A stretch of DNA of 64,000 nucleotides, taken from contig WNNJ02002755.1 in NCBI GenBank assembly GCA_012934845.2, forward strand, positions 62,001 to 126,000. The letters run 5' to 3'. Position 1 is the first letter of the stretch; each line of letters opens with the position of its first letter. The stretch comes from Pomphorhynchus laevis. Its lineage: Eukaryota > Acanthocephala > Palaeacanthocephala > Echinorhynchida > Pomphorhynchidae. A program made the position numbers and the translations under genes. Positions 22,240 to 32,339 of this stretch are shown here, piece after piece. The notes under the pieces are model-generated. The model was given only the letters and a program-made list of their open reading frames with translations, did no database searches and was not told the DNA's origin.

Positions 22240-23880
22240 ACTATTCAGCTAATGAATCATAACCACGAACCTGAATTTCCCAACTCTAAGGTCTTGGAAA
22301 ATTAAGACAGAAATTATGAAAGTACTCTAATCCTTATTCTGATACAACGTCTGTTATTTATTAGTCAATTCATAAAAATTGACTTTTATTTTAAATTACA
22401 ATTTTTTATTTTAACTTGATTTAAATTATAAAAAATCTTATAACAATTATTTATTATATTATTTAATTATTAAATTTTGATTTAGCATTATTATGTTTTG
22501 TTTATTTTATAATTATATTAAATACGTAGACTCAATTAGTTGATTTAATGGATACGAGAAAATATGTGGTACGATAAAATACGGACGGTGAGATATCGTT
22601 TCTAGACGAGCTCGACACCAATGGTTAGGGATAGACAATTCCAGCGATTTTCGGAAATGTTGGAATCTAGAGATTTTTCTATATGGACAATACGTCAAGC
22701 GATTAGCCTTTGTCTGAAGAACAAAAAGAATAACAATTCTTTGAAAGCAGGCATGAGTGATTCATACCTGCGGTATTTGTCAGTGATGGATATACTAAAA
22801 TCAATAAACCCAAACTCCAAGTCCCACCAATAATTGCCTTATACAAAAGTTTTTGTCATACACTAGTCAAGGAAATAAACAGACTACTACATCTTTATAG
22901 TGATCCAGTACCTTCGTATATAAAAGACGGGCTTGCATTTGCAAAGGAAATAGTCGAATAAAGTGACCAAGCATGTTATTTCATGACTGCGGATGTTAAA
23001 TCTTTGTTCACTAATGTTTCACTACTTCCAACAATACTACTATCTTCTGAGTTATTTGCGTTAAAGTGTTAAAATCCTAAATTATCAACAATTGATTGGG
23101 AACATTTAGAATGATGTACTAATAAGAACATTTTCTTATTTAATGTTTTTCATACGAACTGAGTAACGGAGTAGCCAGAGCTTCTCCATTGAGACACATA
23201 TTGGCAGACATCTATATGACGCATTGAGAGACAGACACATATACGATAAGTCGTAAATATGGTCGTATATAATATGTCGTATATGCGACGTATCTTATCC
23301 ATCTATACGGATAAAATATGTGGATGATGCATTTGGTTGTCAGTTAATGCTGGAATATAAATTATCAAATTATTGAATATCAGAGATCCGGCCATATAAT
23401 GCCATGTGAAACAAGAAAATACGGACGGTGAGATATCGTTTCAAGACGTGTTTGATACCAATGTTTAGGGACAGACAATTCCCAAAAAAAAGTATTCATA
23501 CCTGCGGTATTTATCAGTAATGGATGTACTAATTTCATAAAAATAACCTCCCAGTAAATATTTCCTTATATCATTTAAAGGAAGCTACTCTAGCCGGAAA
23601 ATTTAAGAACAAACTCAATTATATGTCGATTGATGTCACTTATGAAATCCCATGTCTGAATTGTCCAGCCAAATATTTTGGGCAAACAAAACAAGGCTTA
23701 ACAGTGAGAATTAAACAACATACATTTAATTTAAAAAAGGGTGATACATCATTAATATTAGTCAATCATCAACTAAATAATAATCGCAAACCTGAGTTTC
23801 CATCTCTTAGGTTTTGGAAAATGAAGACAGTCTACTCAAAATTTGGAATTAGCATAGATTTTTCTGCAAATTCCGGTCCA
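22240..23880 (+). mobile_element. Degenerate Penelope-like element (RT + GIY-YIG)
   Basis: Penelope-like element debris. RT motifs, across stops and frameshifts: TADVKSLFTNVSL (about 22,987), NGVARASPLRHILADIYM (about 23,164), IKYVDDAFGCQL (about 23,306, the catalytic YVDD) and NTDGEISFQDVFDTN (about 23,410), followed by the GIY-YIG nuclease at 23,623. These are the usual PLE blocks (DV.SLFTNiPl, GvAMGSPLSPilAdiYM, RYVDD.F, dg.i.FLDv). An extra copy of the GEISFLDE block at 22,570, and of the nuclease C-terminal segment at 22,245-22,320, lies upstream of the RT, so two partial units are arranged in tandem, as PLEs often are. A piece of repeat D sits between them (22,324-22,543). Confidence 0.83.
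22324..22543 (-). repeat. Family D fragment inside the Penelope-like region
   Basis: Minus-strand partial copy running from the CTAATCCTTATTCTGATACA end to CGTAGACTCAATTAGTTGAT. It lacks the GC-rich core. It interrupts the Penelope-like debris between a nuclease C-terminal fragment and the next RT fragment, so it inserted or recombined there later. Confidence 0.75.
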
Positions 23881-24459
23881 AATTCCAAGGTAAGTGGATG
23901 TTGTTCGTTTAATTTAACCTCAAGCACAGAAATGAAGCTTCCTCCGGTGCCTAAATTGATTAATCTTATCATCAGTAAGTTTTCACAACCTCTTGAGAGG
24001 AAAAATATATTCAATGTACTGATAAGAGGTTTTACTAATCAACTGAAAGACAGGATAATTTCAAACTCAATTGAATACTATGAGGCGCAAGTACGTATTT
24101 CAGCTTGTACCTCCGACATAGCGATGTCCTACAGAGACTAAATCGAAGACAAATTGGATGGATATGGGACAATTATTTACAAGCCTATTCAAGCCTCAAT
24201 CAAAATCAATAACTTACCACCTTTCATATCGGACGAAGACATAAACGAGCTTGAAAAGGATTTTGAAATCTCAGATGTTCGCTTGATCACAGGGAAAAAT
24301 GACCTACCCATCCATGTGGCCTTCGTCTCAACTTTAATTGACAAAGCCCATTTACTTTCATACGATTCTTGTAAGCCATTTTTAAGGCATAATTTGGTAT
24401 TCACAGTCCTAAACACCGACGACATGACTTACCCACACTCTAATTTATGCCATAAATGA
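23623..24459 (+). pseudogene. GIY-YIG nuclease joined in frame to gag (one stop)
   Basis: One reading frame of 279 codons with a single internal TAA (24,139). The first part (codons about 1-66) is a Penelope-type GIY-YIG endonuclease: VTYEIPCLNCPAKYFGQT, then LTVRIKQHTFNLKKG, then VNHQLNNNRKPEF. GIY-YIG domains nick target DNA. The middle (codons about 67-172, LPPVPKLINLI, then RGFTNQLKDRII) is shared with copy 1 of LINE A at positions 34-350. After the stop the frame continues as a Jockey-like gag domain (IKINNLPPFISDEDINELEK) up to the first CCHC cysteine (CHK, 24,452). The CCHC array follows frame-shifted at 24,456-24,630. Either a LINE inserted exactly at the PLE end in the same frame, or this is a genuine fusion. 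Confidence 0.7.
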
Positions 24460-26731
24460 GGGCAATATGCCTCAATGTGATCCCGACAAAAAAGTGCGGC
24501 GTACGCGGTTCCTCAGAAGACCACACTGGTAACAAATGCAGAAAAACACCACATTGCATGAACTGCAGCCAAAGCCACACGGTGTGGTCAAGTAAATGCA
24601 GTTCTTTTAAGGAATATATAAATAGATCAATAAACACTAGTCCTCCTGCCCATCCGGCAAACTTTGCCGACGTGGATATGCCCATACTCAATGATCACAT
24701 ATAAACTCATACAAACATATGCGAAATCATAGACGAGAGGCTGCAGGCAAATATGCGGGATATACAGAACCTAATTTAACATTTAGCCATAAAGCTTGAT
24801 GGAGTTGGGTCTATTCCTTGTACTACTTCTAAGACTAGAAAGGCGCCCTACTCGAAGAATAGGAATACTTCATTACAGAGCATCGCGTCGGTTAAACTGG
24901 CAAAGGACAAGCATTATTGGGAATTTGCAGCGATAGCCACGAGAGATGATGATATTGTCCGTGGGCAAGTGTCTCAACCTAGTCCAGCTGAGTGTGAGAA
25001 GGGCAACCTTCTCACTTCCGGTTTCGACTAGAAGGAGGCATCCCACTCTTGTTAATCAACAAAATGGGAAGTAATCAAGGGCATTTTTCATTGAATATCC
25101 TTCGGTGGAATTCGGAAGGTGCTTCCGCTCTTGCCTTCTATCTGGTAGAGATGCAGATGTTATAGTTCTTCAGGAGACGCGGTCTATCTGTCTCCCGAGG
25201 ACATTATTCGATTTATTTCTAAGCACATCTACACCCACTATACTAAGTAGATAACCCCATTACTCCTCTTCATATCAAGGTCTTTTAACCCTAGTTAAGA
25301 GCTCCTTAAGATATTCCCTCTTAGTAAAATATTCTTATCCAGCCCTGTTATGTTTAGCTATGACTGTAAAAACGGTAAACGTCTCAGTATAGCCAATATC
25401 TAGATTCGGCCAGAAGAGATTCATAAGAATCGTGACCTCGCTCGTATAGAGGTAGCACTTATGATATGTTACTTGATGACTATAACGACAGAACTGGTCG
25501 TTGGATCAATGCAGCACTCCGCAGAGCTAGGAACGACTATCTTATTCACAAACCACCTTCTCCCACCTTTCATTGCTCAACAACTAATTATTTCCTCGAC
25601 ATATTACTGTTACACTAGATGTGGTTGTTAAAACTCATCTGCACAGAGCAGTCGCGCCGACATCAGACCACCTCTCATAACCTTATTCGTTAGCGGATAG
25701 AGGAGAATACGTTGCTTAGGAGGAGGTTTTACTTTGATCCCATCAGAGTGACCATCTTTCAGGCAGCTATCCAACTCTTCCCTATAATTGGTAATGAGAG
25801 TTTACGGAATTTAATTCCTGCTTCTCATCGCAAGCTACCGCGTTCGTCTCGACTAGCTTAAAAGGTCGTATATACAATCACACTCCAACAAAACCCAAGG
25901 TCCTAGCTAAAATGCTACACCTTCCTAATCTCTCTGTTCCCGTCAAACAGGTCCTTTCGAATAAATACTGAAGCACTAGATATAGGTCCCAACTGGGGAA
26001 GGATAGGGCGAGCATTGCTTACATTAACCCTTCTCGGACTTCCTTTTGGCCTTTTGGAAGATATTCAAGAAGTTCGTCTGTTGGAAGGATAGGGCATTAG
26101 GCTGGATTGGTAGAAAAGGCCTTGACAAAGTTTTGGAGGAATCACTATGCCTACATAATTATGGAGCTACTCTATCTCCTCAACGAATCCCGCCTTGGCG
26201 GGACTTCAGGAGCAGGGACTTATCTGTCACAGATATCCTAAACTCTTAGGGCCCACCTCCAGGCACCTCCAAATTTCACGCGCCACTCTCCACTCGAGTC
26301 TGTCAGCTTTTAACATACAGTCAGAGAAAGGGGGTCGACATCACAATGCTGTTAGCCTTCCCGTCCGATATTTCTGGCATAAATATTAGCCGACGATGGT
26401 TTTACACTAAAAGAAATCGATGTCATGTCCTAAAGATCTGCTGCCAATTTAGATTCAAAACTCCCTTATATCCATTTTAAAAAAGCGCTTGCGCGTAAAA
26501 TTCGCGACTATCTAAGTAGGCAAAATTTAATCCTACCAGGTTTTCATTAGTACGTAAAAGATCGCTCATTCCATCAGCAATAGATGAAGTGCTTCAGTTT
26601 TGTAAAGATAACAGTCGTCAGCTTGCTGTGGATGTTTTTCTTGACTTTTCTGCTGCATTTGACCGCATTTCCATCCCTTCTGTTATCTCCCCTCTCAGGT
26701 CCTCGGGCTGCCTGCGAGAATTGTCAACAGG

Positions 26732-27118
26732 GTGGAAATATTGTTGTATACCAAGCGATTATTCGATGAAGACGACCTTGATGAACGTCAGTTCTACCCT
26801 ATTACAAGTGTGTCTCAAGGTTCCCCACTTTCTCCAATCTTATATCTTGCTGCCTCAATTCAACTTAACAAAAAATTTAAACGCGAACAACGTCTTGTGG
26901 TATATGCTGATGATACCGCAGCCCTGCTTTCTGGACACAGGTGCAAAAATGTAGTCTCGGACATCAGTCGTTTCTCTTTAAAATTAAATGATCAGTTACC
27001 GTTATCCCATCTTATTTTAAATTGCAACAAATCACAGGTGGTCGTCTTTCATAGCGCCCCTGCCACCAAAAAGAAACTTAAGAGACTTGCACTTTCTGCA
27101 CTCTCTTCCATTTTGTAG
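26732..27118 (+). pseudogene. LINE A RT palm/thumb fragment with intact YADD
   Basis: The longest open RT piece of copy 2, 128 codons. It contains the palm primer-grip side: LLYTKRLFDEDDLDERQF, SVSQGSPLSPILYLAASIQL (motif B) and VVYADDTAALLSG (motif C with both catalytic aspartates), then the thumb start LNDQLPLSHLILNCNKSQVV. A homologous stretch without the YADD context survives in copy 1 at about 2,900-3,290. The adjoining upstream frame (26,589 on) carries motif A, so a frameshift separates A from B/C. Confidence 0.8.
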
Positions 27119-27427
27119 TCTCAACCACTCCCAATCTTCACGAATCGAATAAGATATCTGGGATTCACCGTTACGGTGAATTGGTTAGCGAAAGTTGACC
27201 TGGATTGAGTCAAACGTATTCTGAAGAAAGCTAGGCCGTGAAACGGGCTCAGCATATGTCATTGAATAAGAAAATCCAATTGCGCCCTGGGGTACCTGGG
27301 CTATCTCGGGATTAGTCTTCTTTTGAAGAGGACGTCCTCCAGACCAAAGACTAAGTTTTCTCAAGCTCCTCATCTCGCGATTACCGAACATAGCCCGCCT
27401 CGACTGGCTTCTTCGATGGGTGAAATA

Positions 27428-27496
27428 CCTCGGATGGTTCAGTCATAGGGCGGCGTGTTGGTGTGACTAGATGGCTCATATCACTGTTAACCTGAG
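27428..27496 (+). other. tRNA-like module in LINE A 3' tail (copy 2)
   Basis: Same block as at 3.6 kb and 44.9 kb: CCTC near the start, an A-box-like TGGTTCAGTCATAGGG, a B-box-like GGCTCATATC and a closing GAGG. CCTC and GAGG could pair as in an acceptor stem. The T-arm is imperfect here. Confidence 0.3.
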
Positions 27497-28337
27497 GCCG
27501 TAACATATTAGAAGACTGAACTAAATGGTAACGACTTGATAACATTTGACAATGTTTGTGTTGTGCATGTTTCTATTTTTAGTTAGTTATCGGTTGTATA
27601 ATTCTTAAGAAAACCCTTATTATTAATAAGGACAATTGGAAGTTAGTTATCCTTACTAGCACACTACAAAATTGTTGAGTTTCATCGTTGGTTTCTTCCG
27701 TTTTTGATGAATGTACATAACTTATAGTGCGAAGATTGCTTGGTAATATATTAAATGATAAATAGGTTAAATGTGATAAGTCCAAATTTTCAGCAACAAT
27801 AATAGATCAATGACGTGATTTACGAATTGTATTAAACATAATTGTCGTCAAAGCATAGCAGTGGACGTAGTAGGTGCGAGCTATTAGTAGTCAATTCGAG
27901 GCTTGCGGTTTTCTGTGAATTCTTTGTTTTCATAAGTAATAAAATTTAACTAAGATCAGCGATTATATACATGATTTGTATAGATCATGATTTTAAATAC
28001 ATGATTTGTATAGTTAGATTAAAATAAAAAATTTACACATTTGAACAACACGAATGTACGGTACATTTAAAAAATAAAATATTTAATAAGTAACTATAAA
28101 TAATAAATGATTGTAATGTAAGATTTTATATAATTTAAAATTTATATAAGTTAAAGTTAATTTATATAAGTTATATATGTTATTTCTAAATTAAAAATAA
28201 TGCTAAATAAAATTTTTATAATTGAATAATTTTTTATATTTTCAACGTAAAGGATGTTATTAAAAATATAAATAATTTACACAAACTGTTTTCTTCATCA
28301 AATATCTGATTAATCCTATGGATTATCTGTGCACATG

Positions 28338-28646
28338 TTATACTTCTGCATCGGTGTGAAAACTCTCCGCTCCACATGGAATGAAATTATGATTTGTTAA
28401 TGTCGACGTTTCATTAGACGTTGGCTTACCACGCGACGACCGAAAACCGCGAACGCATAATGATGCCGCACGGCAAACGGCAAAACTGATCTTCTGTTTC
28501 AAAGCGTATAATATCTGACTGTATGTTTTTGTTGTTGATTTTGTTGATTGAAGCCAAGCTATGCGTCTTAATACTAACAGTGACCTCTCTCCAATGACCC
28601 CACAAGCAGAGAATACTAACGGGATAAAACTACCAAGTTTGACCAT
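28338..28646 (-). CDS. Hypothetical small secreted protein
   Basis: A 102-residue open frame in a locally GC-richer patch (28,330-28,760) surrounded by AT-rich sequence. The N-terminus (MVKLGSFIPLVFSACGVIG) looks like a signal peptide, followed by a basic, Ser/Thr-rich body with four cysteines (AVCRAASLC, IPCG among them). There is no similarity I recognise, no clear splice sites and no repeat homology in the window. It could be a real small gene, a first exon or a chance frame. 27,516-28,330 holds no recognisable feature. Confidence 0.3.
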   Translation of the reverse strand: MVKLGSFIPLVFSACGVIGERSLLVLRRIAWLQSTKSTTKTYSQILYALKQKISFAVCRAASLCVRGFRSSRGKPTSNETSTLTNHNFIPCGAESFHTDAEV

Positions 28647-28969
28647 GACAACTCGTTCTTCGTATTTCGAATTTTTGCGGGTCTCATGAAGTTTAAATGC
28701 GTCGGACTTCGAGGAATATGAAACAGCGTCGTTGTTAAATATTGTGACATCAAAGAACGTCCGCGCGAATTAATAATTGAATAATTAAATAATATAATAA
28801 ATAATAATATGAGTAAATAAATGTTATATAAGATTTTATATAATTTATATCAAGTTAAAATTTAAGATTGAAATTTAAAATAAAAATCAATTTTTACATT
28901 AGAATTTATAAAGTCAATTTATAAATAAAAAATAATGTTAAATAAAGATTAAATAATAAAATAAATTAT

Positions 28970-29240
28970 CAAATCAGATCAGAGAACTGAGACTACGTAT
29001 TTTATAATATATAAGATTAAATATAAATCCTATAAAGTTGAAATTTTAATTGAAATTCAAAATAAAAGTCAAGTCTTCTGAATTGACTAATAAATAACAG
29101 TCGTTGTATCAGAATAAGAATTAGAGGTCATCAGGAGGAACTGCTCTGTTATAAGCTTTTGACCCCTAACTCCTGTACCCAACATACCAGCAGGGCCAAA
29201 TACATGCTAATGACGTATTTCCTCTAATGAAATTTGATAA
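28970..29240 (+). mobile_element. Dispersed repeat family D copy
   Basis: Plus-strand copy from the CAGAGAACTGAGACTACGTA end through AACAGTCGTTGTATCAGAAT and the core (GAGGTCATCAGGAGGAACTG) to CATGCTAATGACGTATTTCC. The core pairing seen in the 45.5-kb copy is partly lost here. Confidence 0.75.
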
Positions 29241-29514
29241 TTTAGTGTACCTTTTCTAATTCAAAGTATATTATTTATTATATATCAATAAAATATTGTA
29301 TAAATCAAATCAGCTAAATGAGATTAACATTAAAAATAACGATAAAACATTAAATAATCAAATAACAATAAATAAATCAAAAATAATCAAAACATCAAAC
29401 TTGCTTGAAAGCAAACAGAAAAATAATAGTGTCGTAAAAAAGAAAGAATCCATTAAACTTGCTTGAAAATTAGCAGAAAAATAGTCGTTTCAAGAATACA
29501 TAGTTTCAGTATTT

Positions 29515-29990
29515 TTGACAAAGGTCATATTAACGAAAAAACAAAGTACACAGGTCAATAAAAACACGTCACTAGAACAAATCAGATCAGATAACTGAGT
29601 CTACGTATTTTATACTATATATCAAAAATAAAGATAAATAATAAGTAATTATCAATTATATATTTTAAATATAAACAATTAAAATATATTTATTATTTAT
29701 TGATAAAAAAGCTTATAAAAGTAAATATATATATTTACCTCGCATATTATCTATAAATAAAGCTATAAATATTAACTATCATATTAACGAAAAAACAAAG
29801 TACACAGGTCAATAAAACCACGTCACTAGAACAAATCAGATCAGATAACTGAGTCTACGTATTTTATACTAAATATAAATTAAAATAAAGATAAATAATA
29901 AATAATAAGTAATTATCAATTATATATTTTAAATATAAACAATTTAAATATATTTATTATTTATTGATAAAAAAGCTTATAAAAGTAAAT
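29515..29990. repeat. Direct duplication of a family D end segment
   Basis: A block with AACAAAGTACACAGGTCAAT and CAGATCAGATAACTGAGTCT occurs at about 29,529-29,745 and again at about 29,789-29,995. The copies are almost identical, including the AT-rich segment after them. A diverged third version (AACAGGTCAATAAAAACACG) is at 58,275. It appears to be a recent local tandem duplication. Confidence 0.8.
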
Positions 29991-30051
29991 ATATATTTAT
30001 CTTTAAATATAAATATTTATTTATCTTTATTTTTAAATTTTCGAAACAACT

Positions 30052-30440
30052 AATCAGTTCAAATAACTGAGTCTACGTATTTATTCTATATATAAGATAT
30101 ATAATCTACGTATTTATATATATTCTATATATTCTATATATAGAATATATATTCTATATATTCTATATATAGAATATAGATTCTACGTATTTATACTATA
30201 TATCAAAAATAAAGATAAATAATAAACAATTATATAACATTTTATATAATTTATATTTATGTAACGATAAAATTTAAATTAAGTCAATAGTTATGAATTG
30301 ACTAATAAATAACAGACGATGTATAAGAATAAGGATAAGAGGTCATCAGGAGGAAATGCAATGTTATCAGATTTCGGAACTTATTCCTCTACCGAACATA
30401 GCAGCGAAGCTAATTTTGAAGTATTCCATCTGATAAAATT
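30052..30440 (+). mobile_element. Dispersed repeat family D copy with palindromic AT insert
   Basis: Starts with TCAAATAACTGAGTCTACG, contains a TATATTCTATATA/TATATAGAATATA palindromic block (30,117-30,176), then a second end-like TTCTACGTATTT, and continues into the AACAGACGATG and GAGGTCATCAGGAGGAAATG blocks. The core is diverged. Confidence 0.65.
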
Positions 30441-31023
30441 TGATTACCTAGTAACTTAAAACTCCACTGAGGAGTTTAAACGTATTTTTAAGATTTATTT
30501 AACTTAAATAAAAACGAAAAAATAGGCAATTTGTGTTATATGAATCAAATCAGGTAGATAAGTATACGTATATTAAATTATTTATAAATTAAAAATTATG
30601 ATAAAACATTAAATAATTAAATAACAATAATTATTAATAATTAATAATTTTTATAAGATGCTATATAATTTATCCTTCGTCCGTTATGTTCATCATTTAT
30701 TCAAACAATATTTTAACAGCCAATAATATTTAATATTTTTAAATTAAAAATTACTAATTTTAAATAAATATTTTGTAAAATGATAATAAAATAATATCTT
30801 AAAGAAGCTAATTATGAAAAATTTATAAAGCATTTATTAATAAAGCATTTATTAATGTTTACTATGACAAAATATTGATAATTTAATAATTAAATAAATA
30901 ATTTAATATAGATAATAATATAATATAATATAATATATAGATATAATATAAATAATTTAATATAGATATTAAAATATTGATATAAAATATTAATATTTTA
31001 TTGTTTTGTATAAATTATAAATA

Positions 31024-31345
31024 AAATCGGCTAACTGAGTCTATGTATTTAATATAATTATAAAATAAACAAAACATAATAATGCTAAATCAAAATTTAA
31101 TAATTAAATAATAAAATAAATAATTGTTTTTAGATTTTCTATAATTTAAATCAAGTTAAAATAAAAAATTGAAATTTAAAATAAACGTCATTTTTATGAA
31201 TTGACTAATAAATAACAGACGTTGTATAAGAATAAGGATTAGAGGTCATCAGGAGGAACTGCCGTGTTATCAGTTTTTGGCTCTTATTCCTCGATACAAC
31301 ATAAAATATTTCGAATACATTCCATTGCTAACGACGTATTTCCTC
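31024..31345 (+). mobile_element. Dispersed repeat family D copy
   Basis: Plus-strand copy: GGCTAACTGAGTCTATGTAT, CATAATAATGCTAAATCAAA, AACAGACGTTGTATAAGAAT and GAGGTCATCAGGAGGAACTG in order, ending with TAACGACGTATTTCCTCT. The right half of the core is decayed. Confidence 0.75.
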
Positions 31346-32120
31346 TAAGTCATGCTAAAGACGTATTCATGTTCTATTTCATGCTAATAACGTATTAATA
31401 ATAAATTTATTATTAATTTATTATTTCTTAATTAATTTACTTTTAATGTCCTGAAGATTTACACACTTATCAAATGTAATTTGTTAAATTTTTTGTTAAA
31501 ATCAGTAAAAAATCTTATATCTTAGAACTTTTCAAACCTGAATATTGAAGTTAGATAAAAAACATTTCTACTTTAAAATCATTGTAATCACGTTGCTATT
31601 TATTAAAATATTGATCATTATTTGTTCAAGATATTTCCGTGTTGTTAATACCAAGTTAATACTTGTAAATCAAGCAATTCACAAAACTCGATTTAGTCTA
31701 ATAACTGAAAATTTGATCTTCTTTGATCTTCATTTGTGCTTACATTATATACAATATAATATAAATTATATAACATTATATAATTATTATAATAATTATA
31801 TTTTTTTATTAATATATTCAAAATTTAATCGATCATTTCATACTTTTATCGATTTTAGATGTATTTTGTAGATTTATATTCGCCTTGAAATCATGTTATA
31901 AATAAAAAAAAGTGATTCATCCGGACTACAATATTGTAACAACTGAAAATATATCTTTAAAATGGAATTTACATCCACTACATAGAGAAAACAAACTTAT
32001 ACAAATAAACATAAAATCCGTCTACAAAGTGCCAGAAAAATAAAATAACTTTACAAAGAAAAGTTTACAAACTAATGGAAAGCGTTATCTGACGTCGAAA
32101 TGCTGCCGGCCTGACTATAT

Positions 32121-32339
32121 TTAAGTTATGTTCAAGTTGCTATGAGTATATCGCTTTTTCAAATCTGCAATCCGGCTGCAAAGCTTTAGTGCAGGGCCGA
32201 GTTTCATATCCATAAACTGCATTAAGAATTCCTCTTTAACAAGCAGCAAAGCACTTCCATCAACCTCATGCGATCGAAACTTTTCGGCAAGTTCTGTATT
32301 GTTAGTTCGCTCAAGGATAAAATTGCTAACTTCATCAAT
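32121..32339 (-). CDS. ph: Polyhomeotic-like gene, last exon: SAM domain
   Basis: 73 codons including the stop. With the last residues of the previous exon (DPDTWT) it encodes a SAM domain: IDEVSNFILERTNNTELAEK, then HEVDGSALLLVKEEFLM and MKLGPALKLCSRIADLKKRY. These match the PHC SAM pattern (DGqALLLLkEdhLM..m.iKLGPALKiyaRI). The C-terminal tail after SAM is only about 9 residues (THSNLNIT), as in other PHC proteins where SAM is terminal. Acceptor at 32,340-32,341. Confidence 0.92.
   Translation of the reverse strand: MDEVSNFILERTNNTELAEKFRSHEVDGSALLLVKEEFLMQFMDMKLGPALKLCSRIADLKKRYTHSNLNIT

Larger units (their letters stand above)
23880..27515 (+). mobile_element. LINE family A copy 2 (gag-CCHC, EN, RT, 3' tail)
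   Basis: Decayed but nearly full-length family A LINE. Gag NTD (24,154-24,459) is followed by a CCHC array (CGVRGSSEDHTGNKCRK, CMNCSQSHTVWSSKC) at 24,456-24,630, a basic tail to about 25,030, an APE endonuclease from the ATG at 25,063 (FSLNILRWNSEGAS), and an RT with FLDFSAAFDRIS (about 26,635-26,670), SVSQGSPLSPILYLAASIQL, VVYADDTAALLSGHR (about 26,897-26,940) and LILNCNKSQVVVFHSAP to about 27,118. A 3' region with a tRNA-like block ends near 27,510. Stops and frameshifts in every domain make it inactive. It is collinear with copy 1. Group: Jockey/R1/I-like by domain order. Confidence 0.85.

Noticed and set aside
24189-24691. Minus-strand open frames over LINE A gag
   Set aside because: Shadows of the plus-strand gag/CCHC coding sequence.
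31545-31871. 108-codon open frame with a hydrophobic start
   Set aside because: Starts at a TTG, composition is that of AT-rich background, and no splice or other signals are seen.
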